Shown here one piece after another: positions 9,631 to 16,671 of a stretch of 64,000 nt of DNA (the stretch's first letter is position 1; the number at the start of each line of letters is the position of its first letter). This DNA comes from Gilvibacter sediminis. Lineage in GTDB: Bacteria > Bacteroidota > Bacteroidia > Flavobacteriales > Flavobacteriaceae. Location of the stretch: assembly GCF_028561565.1 (NCBI RefSeq), contig NZ_JAQQTE010000022.1, forward strand, positions 127,716 to 191,715, read 5' to 3'. The translations under genes were made by a program, and so were the position numbers. The notes below the pieces were generated by a model, which did no database searches, was not told where the DNA came from, and was given only the letters and a program-made list of their open reading frames with translations.

Positions 9631-10433
9631 TAGCTTTTAAAATTGCGTTGACGTTTGGCCTCAAAAATTAGGATTCCTGCGGCCACAGAAACATTCATAG
9701 AGTCAATGCTTCCTTGCATGGGGATCTTAATTCGAGCATCGGCTTGCTCCAACCAAAGATTGCTCAAACCATCGGCCTCTGTGCCTACTACCAAAGCAGT
9801 CGGCTCTTGATAATTCTGTTCGTGATAAGCTTGCGCTCCTTCTAAGCAGGCGGCATATGAACGGATATCGTTTTCCTTTAAAAAAGCAAGAACCTCTTGG
9901 GTAGTACCTGTCGCTACTTGATTGGAGAACAAACAACCCACGCTTGACCTTATGATGTTTGGGTTGTAAAGGTCTGTCCTGGGATTGGCAATGATCACAG
10001 CGTCTAAATTGGCTGCGTCTGCTGTTCTTAACAAAGCCCCGATGTTTCCAGGTTTTTCAGGGGCCTCGGCTACAAGCACAAGCGGAGCTTGGCTTGAGAG
10101 GCTTAGTGCCTCTAAATCGTGAGATTTGGCCGACGCCACCGCCAAGACCCCTTCTGTGGAATCTCTAAGTGCCAATTTGGCGTATACTTCACGATTGATA
10201 TGAATGATCTCTGCTTCTGCTGTAGCGTTCCAACTTTCCAATGTGGATTCGTCAAGCAAATCAGGACAGAGGAGCAATTGTTTTAATTCATAGTTGTGTT
10301 TTAGCGCAATGCCGATCTCGCGTTGGCCTTCTATGAAAAAGCTTCCGCTTTGACGTCGCGTTCGCGATTTATCGCGCAACGGTACCAAAGATTTGATAAA
10401 AGAGTTCTGTGAACTTGTAATGAATTTGATCAT
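9630..10433 (-). CDS. TrmH/SpoU-family RNA 2'-O-methyltransferase
   Basis: A 267-residue SPOUT methyltransferase. The N-terminal substrate-binding part (ITSSQNSFIKSLVPLRDKS, FFIEGQREI) precedes the SAM-binding knot: EKPGNIGALLRTADAANLD, VVGTEADGLS and IPMQGSIDSMNVSVAAGI. It should modify a ribose in rRNA or tRNA; the exact nucleotide is unknown. I place the start at the ATG at 10433 (MIKFITSSQ). A longer frame to 10556 exists, but its extra 41 residues overlap a consensus promoter and the divergent lipoprotein gene and resemble no domain. It leads a two-gene unit with the M48 protease. Confidence 0.92.
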   Translation of the reverse strand: MIKFITSSQNSFIKSLVPLRDKSRTRRQSGSFFIEGQREIGIALKHNYELKQLLLCPDLLDESTLESWNATAEAEIIHINREVYAKLALRDSTEGVLAVASAKSHDLEALSLSSQAPLVLVAEAPEKPGNIGALLRTADAANLDAVIIANPRTDLYNPNIIRSSVGCLFSNQVATGTTQEVLAFLKENDIRSYAACLEGAQAYHEQNYQEPTALVVGTEADGLSNLWLEQADARIKIPMQGSIDSMNVSVAAGILIFEAKRQRNFKS

Positions 10434-10448
10434 CTGCAGACTAAAGCA

Positions 10449-10478
10449 CAAATTTAATATCTTGTAAAGATAAACCAA
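10449..10478 (-). promoter_or_regulatory. Consensus promoter of the methyltransferase-protease unit
   Basis: On the minus strand TTG (10478-10476), exactly 19 bases, then TAAATTTG (10456-10449): both elements of the Bacteroidota primary-sigma promoter with ideal spacing. It leaves 15 bases before the ATG at 10433 and decides the start of that gene. Confidence 0.7.
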
Positions 10479-10482
10479 CCCT

Positions 10483-11292
10483 ATGAAACCATTACTACTC
10501 GGTCTAGCTGCTTTAACACTAGTGGCTTGCAACAATTCAACACAAACCAAAGACAAAGAGCAATCAGAAACTCTTGAACAACAAGTGGTAGCGGAAGCCG
10601 CACCAAGAATTTTTCCAAAAAGTATTGGACCCGTTTTTGAGGCGCACGGCGGAGTCGCTCAATGGGACAAAATGAACAATTTGTGTTTTGAGATCGAAAA
10701 GCCGAGTGGGGTAGAGAAGCATTCCACAGATCTAAAAAGCAGAAGAGCGCGTATTGAGCACAAGGACTGGGTGATCGGTTTTGACGGAACAGACGTTTGG
10801 TTGGATCAAGATACCACCGCCTACAAAGGCAATGCTCGATTTTATCACAACCTGTATTTCTATTTCTATGCTATGCCGTTTATCGTGGCAGATCCTGGAG
10901 TCAATTATCAACAATTGGCGGAGCCATTAGAATTTGAGGGTAAGAGATATCCAGGGACGTTAATTTCCTACAACGATGGGGTGGGCGACTCTCCCAAAGA
11001 CGAATACATCATTTATCGCGATCCAGAAACAGGACAAATGGCCTGGTTAGCTTATACTGTAACCTATCGGGATAATGAAAAGAAAGACAATTTCTCCTTC
11101 ATTAAATACTCCGAATGGCAAGAGGTCAACGGTTTAGTTTTACCTAAGACTTTGACGTGGTACACGGTAGAAGACGGTCAGCCCAAAACACCTAGAAACG
11201 ATGTGAGTTTTACCAAGGTCAATGTCACTGAAACCCAATTGGACGACTCCCTTTTTGCAAAACCAGAAGGAGCCACAGTAGTACCGCGCTAA
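10483..11292 (+). CDS. Lipoprotein of unknown function (possibly DUF6503-like)
   Basis: A 269-residue lipoprotein with lipobox LVAC (cysteine 16) followed by a polar linker (NNSTQTKDKEQSE). The mature part, from PVFEAHGGVAQWDKM onward, looks like a single beta-rich domain: many alternating strands with GFDGTDVWLDQD, FYHNLYFYFYAMPF and ending VSFTKVNVTETQLDDSLFAKPEG. It resembles a Bacteroidota-only family of outer-membrane-associated proteins with a LolA-like or heme-shuttle appearance; I think of DUF6503 but could not check. The gene diverges from the methyltransferase with only 49 bases between starts and is followed by the tandem lipoprotein array, whose ATG context (CCTATGAA) it shares. 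Confidence 0.75.
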   Translation: MKPLLLGLAALTLVACNNSTQTKDKEQSETLEQQVVAEAAPRIFPKSIGPVFEAHGGVAQWDKMNNLCFEIEKPSGVEKHSTDLKSRRARIEHKDWVIGFDGTDVWLDQDTTAYKGNARFYHNLYFYFYAMPFIVADPGVNYQQLAEPLEFEGKRYPGTLISYNDGVGDSPKDEYIIYRDPETGQMAWLAYTVTYRDNEKKDNFSFIKYSEWQEVNGLVLPKTLTWYTVEDGQPKTPRNDVSFTKVNVTETQLDDSLFAKPEGATVVPR

Positions 11293-11344
11293 ATTTTTAC
11301 GCAACCTTTTTGCAAGTTGCAGTCTATTAAGAAAGCAGCTTGTT

Positions 11345-12016
11345 ATGAGGATACTCTATTACCTCTCCATTTTCTTTCTATTTACAGCCTTTCTCTGTGA
11401 ATCAGATGACACCTTGGTTTCTGATGAATCTATTGCCTTTCCAGAGGCAGCTTCAGGAGAGCTAGCCATAGAGATAGAAGGCTCTGTGCGCATTATTTCT
11501 GGTCCCTTTTTAGTCGGAAGATATAAGGCCGACGAATGTTTTGATGAAGAGGTTTCTTTCAGTCGCGTGTTATTAGCAGGATTGTTGGATAATCCAGATG
11601 GATCTCGCGTTTCTGTATGGTTGAGACAGTACAATGCAGATGTCGGCCTGTTTGAAAATACCTTAGATGAAACTACATATGCCTGTGAAAGTTCTCCTGG
11701 CATAAATTCTCAAATTCGATTGAGTCTGAGTTATTACGAACCGGATGCTACATCAGCAACTGAGAGCTACCGCAGTGATCCTGATATTGGTGGTTTAGGT
11801 AACTTGGAAGTGACCGAGTTTTTGGTTCCTGAGTGCTGCTACAGTCCTATGGATCCAGATCCTGGTGACGATCTTGACGGTTATGTCAGCGGAAATTTCA
11901 ACTTTACTTTGATACGCGTGACTCCCGATGATCCAGATGCAGATCCTTTAGAAATTCGAGGGGCATTCAATCGTGTACCCCTGAAGTACTTTTACGATAT
12001 ACCCTATTACTTCTAA
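11345..12016 (+). CDS. Tandem lipoprotein paralog 1
   Basis: A 223-residue predicted lipoprotein, first of four tandem relatives. The signal peptide ends FTAFLC, and the residues after the cysteine are acidic (CESDD), which resembles the export signal that sends Bacteroidota lipoproteins to the cell surface. The mature N-terminus carries the family tag FPEAASGELAIEIEG; the C-terminus ends with IRGAFNRVPLKYF. The middle includes RVSVWLRQYNADVG and GGLGNLEVTEF. I do not recognise the family. The array genes lie 9-11 bases apart and are clearly co-transcribed. This copy has extra acidic loops (DPDPGDDLDGY) that could bind calcium, an inference from composition alone. Confidence 0.8.
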   Translation: MRILYYLSIFFLFTAFLCESDDTLVSDESIAFPEAASGELAIEIEGSVRIISGPFLVGRYKADECFDEEVSFSRVLLAGLLDNPDGSRVSVWLRQYNADVGLFENTLDETTYACESSPGINSQIRLSLSYYEPDATSATESYRSDPDIGGLGNLEVTEFLVPECCYSPMDPDPGDDLDGYVSGNFNFTLIRVTPDDPDADPLEIRGAFNRVPLKYFYDIPYYF

Positions 12017-12027
12017 ACTTCAAGCCT

Positions 12028-12669
12028 ATGAAAATCTTACTACGACTTTGCGGTATATTTTTATTATTCACAGCGTTTTTATGTGAATCTGATGAATCCT
12101 TGGAATTTGAAGAGACCAGTATCTTTCCAGAGGCCGCTCCGGGTGAAATAGCTATTCAAATAGATGATGCCATCATTGTTTTTCCCGCAGTTAATGTATT
12201 GGGTGAAGTTGGCGTTCAATGTGGAGATCCTGCGCTACTGAAAACTTTTGGTGTCCTGACAAATCCAGATTTTTCTAATGTAGTTTTTCAAGTGCTTTTA
12301 GTAGATCCAAAAGTTGAAATGTTTGATCAAGTAGAAAATTTTTGGGAATGGTGTGAGTCCACAACAACAGACCGAGATTTTGGTTTGCGAGTTCGAATGT
12401 GGTACAACAGTCCTGATGGGAGCACCAATGAATTTTATCATGCAGATCCTTCTCTAGGCGGTAGTGGTTATTTAGATGTGACCCTTATGGATTTTCCAGA
12501 TTGCAGTTTGTTTCCGGACATTCCTCTAGGGCAGTTTACCGCTACTTTTGAGGTGACTATGCATCGTGCTATTCCTGATGAAGGCCCAGGTGTTATGCCG
12601 TTAAATGTTCGTGGTAGTTTTAATATGATTCCTGTTGGGTGCAGTTTTGGAACTTCTCCTTATCTTTAA
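12028..12669 (+). CDS. Tandem lipoprotein paralog 2
   Basis: 213 residues. It shares its start with paralog 1 (LFTAFLCESDESL) and the tag FPEAAPGEIAIQIDD, the closest pair in the array. The rest has diverged: NPDFSNVVFQVLLVDPKVEMF, GGSGYLDVTLMDF and the C-terminal VRGSFNMIPVGC. It carries cysteines at comparable places (QCGDP, WCEST, PDCS), hinting at disulfides in an extracytoplasmic protein. No known domain is apparent. The spacing of 11 bases to the previous gene and 9 to the next supports one transcript. Confidence 0.8.
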   Translation: MKILLRLCGIFLLFTAFLCESDESLEFEETSIFPEAAPGEIAIQIDDAIIVFPAVNVLGEVGVQCGDPALLKTFGVLTNPDFSNVVFQVLLVDPKVEMFDQVENFWEWCESTTTDRDFGLRVRMWYNSPDGSTNEFYHADPSLGGSGYLDVTLMDFPDCSLFPDIPLGQFTATFEVTMHRAIPDEGPGVMPLNVRGSFNMIPVGCSFGTSPYL

Positions 12670-12678
12670 AAACGGCCT

Positions 12679-13269
12679 ATGAAGATTTTTTACTCCATAT
12701 TTTCATTACTGATACTAATTAGTTGCAGCTCTGAAAGTACAGACCCAGTATTTGAACCTTTGGCCTTTCCAGAGGCTGCAGCCGGGGAAGCTGCGATCAC
12801 TTTTGAAGGTGAGGATTATATTTTAGACGTTGAACAAGAAGGCACCATCACCACCTGTGCTCCAGATATCTGGCAGATCGGGTATGTTCCATTTGTAGAA
12901 TTGCCCGATGGCCGCAGACTCAGTTTTCTGTTCCGTATTTCGAATCCTGAGGTCGAAACTGTTCTTTGGGAAGACTTTTCCAATGATATTGAAACCTGTT
13001 CCAGAACTCGTTTGGGTGTTTTTGTTTATGAAGAAGATGGCTCTTTTGTCGTTTACAGCAGTCTGAGTGATTGGGGCGGTTTTGGTACGCTGAATATCAC
13101 AGAATTTGAATTCACTCTAGAGACGGGGGCAGACAATTATTTCAGTGCAGAGATTACTTTTACCGGTGGAGGCTTAGCAGATGGAGAATCTACTGGGGAG
13201 TTCATTGAGGTGCTGATGCATTTGAATCGTATTCCATTGACCTTAACCTGTTCAAGTCCTTTTTGCTAA
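12679..13269 (+). CDS. Tandem lipoprotein paralog 3
   Basis: 196 residues with a classical lipobox (LILISCSSES). The family tag appears as FPEAAAGEAAITFEG, followed by strand-like segments (RLSFLFRISNPEVE, GGFGTLNITEFEFTLE) and the C-terminal HLNRIPLTLTCSSPFC. As in the other copies, the tag starts about 15 residues after the lipid cysteine. It is more diverged from copies 1 and 2 than they are from each other. Function unknown; surface or outer-membrane anchoring is inferred from the lipobox and acidic region after it. Confidence 0.8.
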   Translation: MKIFYSIFSLLILISCSSESTDPVFEPLAFPEAAAGEAAITFEGEDYILDVEQEGTITTCAPDIWQIGYVPFVELPDGRRLSFLFRISNPEVETVLWEDFSNDIETCSRTRLGVFVYEEDGSFVVYSSLSDWGGFGTLNITEFEFTLETGADNYFSAEITFTGGGLADGESTGEFIEVLMHLNRIPLTLTCSSPFC

Positions 13270-13278
13270 ATTGAACCT

Positions 13279-13863
13279 ATGAAAAAACTTCTTTTACTTC
13301 CGCTTTTTGCTCTTTTAACAGCCACTACCTGTGATGTCACCGAGGATCCCATGGATGATGATCTGAGCCTCATCCCAGAGGCCGCTCCAGGGACCATGGC
13401 CGTAGAAGCAGACGGTTCCATATTGGTTTTAAGTGATCGCGTAGAAGGCGCTGGCAATGAAGGCTGTTTGGTGACTATGCTCGCAGAAAATATCAATCCA
13501 GACGGTTCTTCTGTTTCCATTCGCATTCGTATCACCAATGTAGATTTTACGGGTTATACTTTAGGAGATTATGAGGCGTCCAGACCCGATCCCTGCATGG
13601 ATGTGCGCGTGCTTTTATCCTATCAAGCGGCAGGTGATGATGGGGTCTTGGAACAATACAGTTCATACAATACCTATAACGGTGTGGGAGAACTTGTCGT
13701 GACCGATTTTCAACTCAATTTTGACGACACAACTCCAGACTTTGTAAGCGGAACATTTTCAGTAATCGGTGGTCTGGTAGGTGGTTCCGGCGAGACCTTA
13801 GAATTTAGGGGATCTTTTAACGAAATTCCTATTCAGTACGCTTGTCCTACAACTTCTTGCTAA
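13279..13863 (+). CDS. Tandem lipoprotein paralog 4
   Basis: 194 residues, last of the array. The signal peptide ends TATTC and is followed by a strongly acidic stretch (DVTEDPMDDDLS). The tag is IPEAAPGTMAVEADG; then SVSIRIRITNVDFTGY, GVGELVVTDFQLNF and the C-terminal FRGSFNEIPIQYAC. The same order of tag, NPDG-type turn, glycine-rich strand and (R)GxFNxIP ending is seen in all four genes, so they arose by duplication. The stop codon TAA overlaps the stop of the converging DUF2490 gene by three bases. Confidence 0.8.
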   Translation: MKKLLLLPLFALLTATTCDVTEDPMDDDLSLIPEAAPGTMAVEADGSILVLSDRVEGAGNEGCLVTMLAENINPDGSSVSIRIRITNVDFTGYTLGDYEASRPDPCMDVRVLLSYQAAGDDGVLEQYSSYNTYNGVGELVVTDFQLNFDDTTPDFVSGTFSVIGGLVGGSGETLEFRGSFNEIPIQYACPTTSC

Positions 13864-14543
13864 AATCGGTGATGCAAACTGGCCTGCAGGGTCATACGGT
13901 CATCGGTACTTCTTATTAAACGCATAGCGCCCAGCTGCAGTTTAAAATCTTTACTAAACGCATAGCCGAGTGCCCCATAGATCCTGTTTTGATCAAAAAA
14001 GGTCACTTCGTTGCCATTTCTCAATTTGCGTTCTCCGTTGACAAAGAATTCATTGTAGAGTGCCAAATACCATGTTTTGGCCGTGATTTGTTTACTGCCT
14101 AGTGGGATATTTAGAAACAAACCGTAGCGAATTCTCGACCTAAAAAAACCATTAAAGAAACGCTGCTCGTACCGGAATCGATGGTTAAGGGTTAGTCCAA
14201 AGAGGTTAGAAGGAATCTTTACCTCTTGATAAATACGATTTTCTGTCACCTTAGCATCTTCTGCCCCAATAACCCCAAAAGTAGCATGACCATAACCCAG
14301 TGCGAACTTTACTTTAGATTCTGGTAATTGATAGGTCAGACCAGCTCTGACCAAAAACCAATTGAGATCACTGATCGCTTCATAACCGGTGTATTGTACT
14401 TCTCCGTTCAAACCCCAAGGGGTCTGTGAAAATTGATGGTCAAAGTTATAAGTATACCATCCACCCAAAGGGTCAGGAGCCTCTTGGGAATAGGCTTGAA
14501 ACGCAAAGAATAGTAAAGAAAGCGTGAGGTAATTTTTAATCAT
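13860..14543 (-). CDS. DUF2490 family outer-membrane-type protein, copy 1
   Basis: 227 residues with a signal peptide (SLLFFAFQAYSQ). The body alternates polar and aromatic residues like a small outer-membrane beta-barrel and contains the DUF2490 hallmark around LNHRFRYEQRFF, plus SRIRYGLFLNIPLG and the C-terminal SLHHRF, ending in phenylalanine as many barrel proteins do. Function unknown. It is an evident paralog of the next gene upstream (shared RFRYEQRF, RYGLFLNIPL, TWYLALYNEFFVNGER, FDQNR). Confidence 0.85.
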   Translation of the reverse strand: MIKNYLTLSLLFFAFQAYSQEAPDPLGGWYTYNFDHQFSQTPWGLNGEVQYTGYEAISDLNWFLVRAGLTYQLPESKVKFALGYGHATFGVIGAEDAKVTENRIYQEVKIPSNLFGLTLNHRFRYEQRFFNGFFRSRIRYGLFLNIPLGSKQITAKTWYLALYNEFFVNGERKLRNGNEVTFFDQNRIYGALGYAFSKDFKLQLGAMRLIRSTDDRMTLQASLHHRF

Positions 14544-14609
14544 GAGCGTTGTGTCAACGATCGCAAAGTACGTTTTCTTTGATTTCTAAAAATTGATGCC
14601 CATCAGTTT

Positions 14610-15302
14610 TTAAAAACTGTGAAACACACCCAATTGCAATTGCGTCTTATCCACGTTGTTGGTGATCTGTCGCATAGCGCCTACTTGAATTTTTAGGTTG
14701 GATTTTATCGCGTAGCCTACAGAACCAAAGAAACGGTTTCTATCAAAGGTGCTTACCCGTCTGCCATCACCAATATTGCGTTCGCCATTGATGAAGAGCT
14801 CATTGTAAAATCCTAAATACCAGGTTTTGGCCACAATTTCTTTTCCGCTTAAAGGAATGTTTAAAAACAATCCATATCTAAATCGAGTTCTAAAATCTTG
14901 CCCTTCGTTAAAGCGCTGCTCGTATCTAAAACGATGCGTAAAATACAAGCGACCACCCACTTTTTGCGGCATCAAGGCTTCCTGATAAATTCGATTTTCA
15001 TTCACCGTGCTGTTGTCATCACCAAAGGCACCTGTAGTGATATTGGCATATCCCAAGGCGAGTTTAATGTTGGTGTCCTTAGGGCGATAGGTAACCGCGC
15101 CACGCAGCAAAAGTTGCTCCAAATCGCCAATCACATCCCAATTACGGTATTGGATATCACCTTGGAATCCCCAGCGGGAATTCTCCAGATCTGCCGTCCA
15201 AAAGTACATATACCAAGCTCCAAGCTGATCCTCATCAACCTGTGCCGTGGTGAGATTTGGGCTAATTAGTAAAACGGTAAGTAGAAGAAAGATTCTTTTC
15301 AT
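14610..15302 (-). CDS. DUF2490 family outer-membrane-type protein, copy 2
   Basis: 230 residues, signal peptide LLTVLLISPNLTTAQ. Shares with copy 1 the phrases FTHRFRYEQRFNEG, RYGLFLNIPLSGKEI and KTWYLGFYNELFINGERN, and also ends in a barrel-like strand with terminal phenylalanine (LQLGVFHSF). Paralogs this close suggest a recent tandem duplication. The T-run of a strong terminator ends only nine bases before its ATG, which leaves little room for a separate leader. Probable outer-membrane location; no function known to me. Confidence 0.85.
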   Translation of the reverse strand: MKRIFLLLTVLLISPNLTTAQVDEDQLGAWYMYFWTADLENSRWGFQGDIQYRNWDVIGDLEQLLLRGAVTYRPKDTNIKLALGYANITTGAFGDDNSTVNENRIYQEALMPQKVGGRLYFTHRFRYEQRFNEGQDFRTRFRYGLFLNIPLSGKEIVAKTWYLGFYNELFINGERNIGDGRRVSTFDRNRFFGSVGYAIKSNLKIQVGAMRQITNNVDKTQLQLGVFHSF

Positions 15303-15311
15303 ATGTGTTTC

Positions 15312-15345
15312 AAAAAAAAGAGAACCGCCAAAAATGACGGTTCTC
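15312..15345 (-). terminator. Intrinsic terminator after the amidohydrolase pair
   Basis: On the minus strand an 8-bp stem (GAGAACCG with CGGTTCTC, 15345-15320) followed by eight T (15319-15312). It lies 21 bases after the stop of the 430-residue amidohydrolase-like gene and ends nine bases before the DUF2490 start. Confidence 0.8.
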
Positions 15346-15366
15346 CAATATAGGATTTTTATACGA

Positions 15367-16659
15367 TTAGTTTTGACCGTATTTATTGCTGTAGCGTTTC
15401 CAAAGCTCCGTTTGGTGTGTTTCTAAAGAAACAGCGCGACCGTCAATAAAAATATGCGTCAAAATATTGGTGCGCATATCCAAGGCATCGCCTTCAGAGA
15501 CAAAAAGCGTAGCGCTCTTTCCAACAGCCAGGGTTCCGTACATATCATCAATACCCAGAATCTTTGCGTTATTTCCAGTGATGAGTTGTAGTGCGCGTTC
15601 CTTGTCCATGCCTTGTCCTACCACCTGTCCAGCATAAAACGCCATATTTCGGGTTTGGAAATTTGACATGTCTGCATTTTGAATACCCACTAAAACTCCT
15701 GCGTCATCAAGCAGCTTAGGAAGTTTATACGGCAAGTCGTAATCATCGTCCTGGAAATTTGGCAGGGCGTGCGTTTGACTTACCAATACAGGAACATTGT
15801 TACGCTTTAAAAAGTCTGTGATCTTGTAGGCTTGATACCCACCAACAATTACATATTTCTGTATACCGTTATCACGTGCCCAATTCACGGCATCAATGAT
15901 CTCTTTCTCGCCATCGGCGTAGATGTAAAGTGTCTTTCCTCCACTGAAGAGCGGTACCGTAGCTTCAAAGGCCAAATTGCGTTCAGCACCCTTTCCGGTG
16001 CCGTAAGCTTTGGCGTTGTTCATAAAGCTGGCAATCTCTCCAACCTGATCGGCGTAATCCTTATTGGGTTGGAACCCACGAGGCTCGCCAACCCACCAAC
16101 GTCCGCGTCTAAAGCTGCGCGGCCAGTTGAGGTGAATTCCGTCATCTTCTTTTATAGCGGCATCTTCCCAATTCCAAGCGTCAAATTGTACAATGGATGA
16201 AGTTCCAGAAATACGACCTCCTTGAGGCGTGGTCTGACCAATCAATACGCCGTTTGGGCGCATGGACTCAACCACTTTAGATTCTGCGTTATAGGCGATC
16301 AAACTGCGAATGTGCGGAATGAAGTCTCCCAATTCGTCTTGATCATCACTCGCGCGAACCGCGTTTACTTCTACCAATCCTAAAGATTTCGCAGGGGCAA
16401 TGATCCCTGGGTAGATGTGTTTTCCGCTGGCATTGACCACGGTGCCTTGAGTAGGGGTTGAACTGTCTCCTAAGGCAGTAATCACTCCGTTGTCAAATAC
16501 AATCGTGGCATTCTCAATAACGGTCCCGTCTCCGATGTGTGCTGTAGCGCCTGTAATGCTAATGGCTCCACTTTGAGCGTCACCTGGAGTTTGTTGGGCG
16601 TAAATGTTCCCTGAAACAATCAGGGCAAGGGCTAGAATAAATTTGAATATATTTTTCAT
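15367..16659 (-). CDS. Exported amidohydrolase-like protein without the HxH motif
   Basis: 430 residues with a signal peptide (LALALIVSGNIYAQ). The overall plan is an imidazolonepropionase-like amidohydrolase: N-terminal beta-sandwich (ITGATAHIGDGTVIENATIVF), barrel, and the C-terminal return (LQLITGNNAKILGIDDMYGTLAVGKSATLFV). At the place where PGxIDxHxH should bind metal it reads YPGIIAPAKSLG (about residue 95), so both histidines are gone; later metal-site histidines are not obvious either. I infer a non-catalytic or structurally retained module that works with the longer neighbour 12 bases upstream. Confidence 0.8.
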   Translation of the reverse strand: MKNIFKFILALALIVSGNIYAQQTPGDAQSGAISITGATAHIGDGTVIENATIVFDNGVITALGDSSTPTQGTVVNASGKHIYPGIIAPAKSLGLVEVNAVRASDDQDELGDFIPHIRSLIAYNAESKVVESMRPNGVLIGQTTPQGGRISGTSSIVQFDAWNWEDAAIKEDDGIHLNWPRSFRRGRWWVGEPRGFQPNKDYADQVGEIASFMNNAKAYGTGKGAERNLAFEATVPLFSGGKTLYIYADGEKEIIDAVNWARDNGIQKYVIVGGYQAYKITDFLKRNNVPVLVSQTHALPNFQDDDYDLPYKLPKLLDDAGVLVGIQNADMSNFQTRNMAFYAGQVVGQGMDKERALQLITGNNAKILGIDDMYGTLAVGKSATLFVSEGDALDMRTNILTHIFIDGRAVSLETHQTELWKRYSNKYGQN

Positions 16660-16671
16660 CTTTTCCTGATT

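Noticed and set aside
10434-10556. N-terminal extension of the TrmH-family protein
   Set aside because: It overlaps a consensus promoter and the divergent lipoprotein gene and matches no domain.
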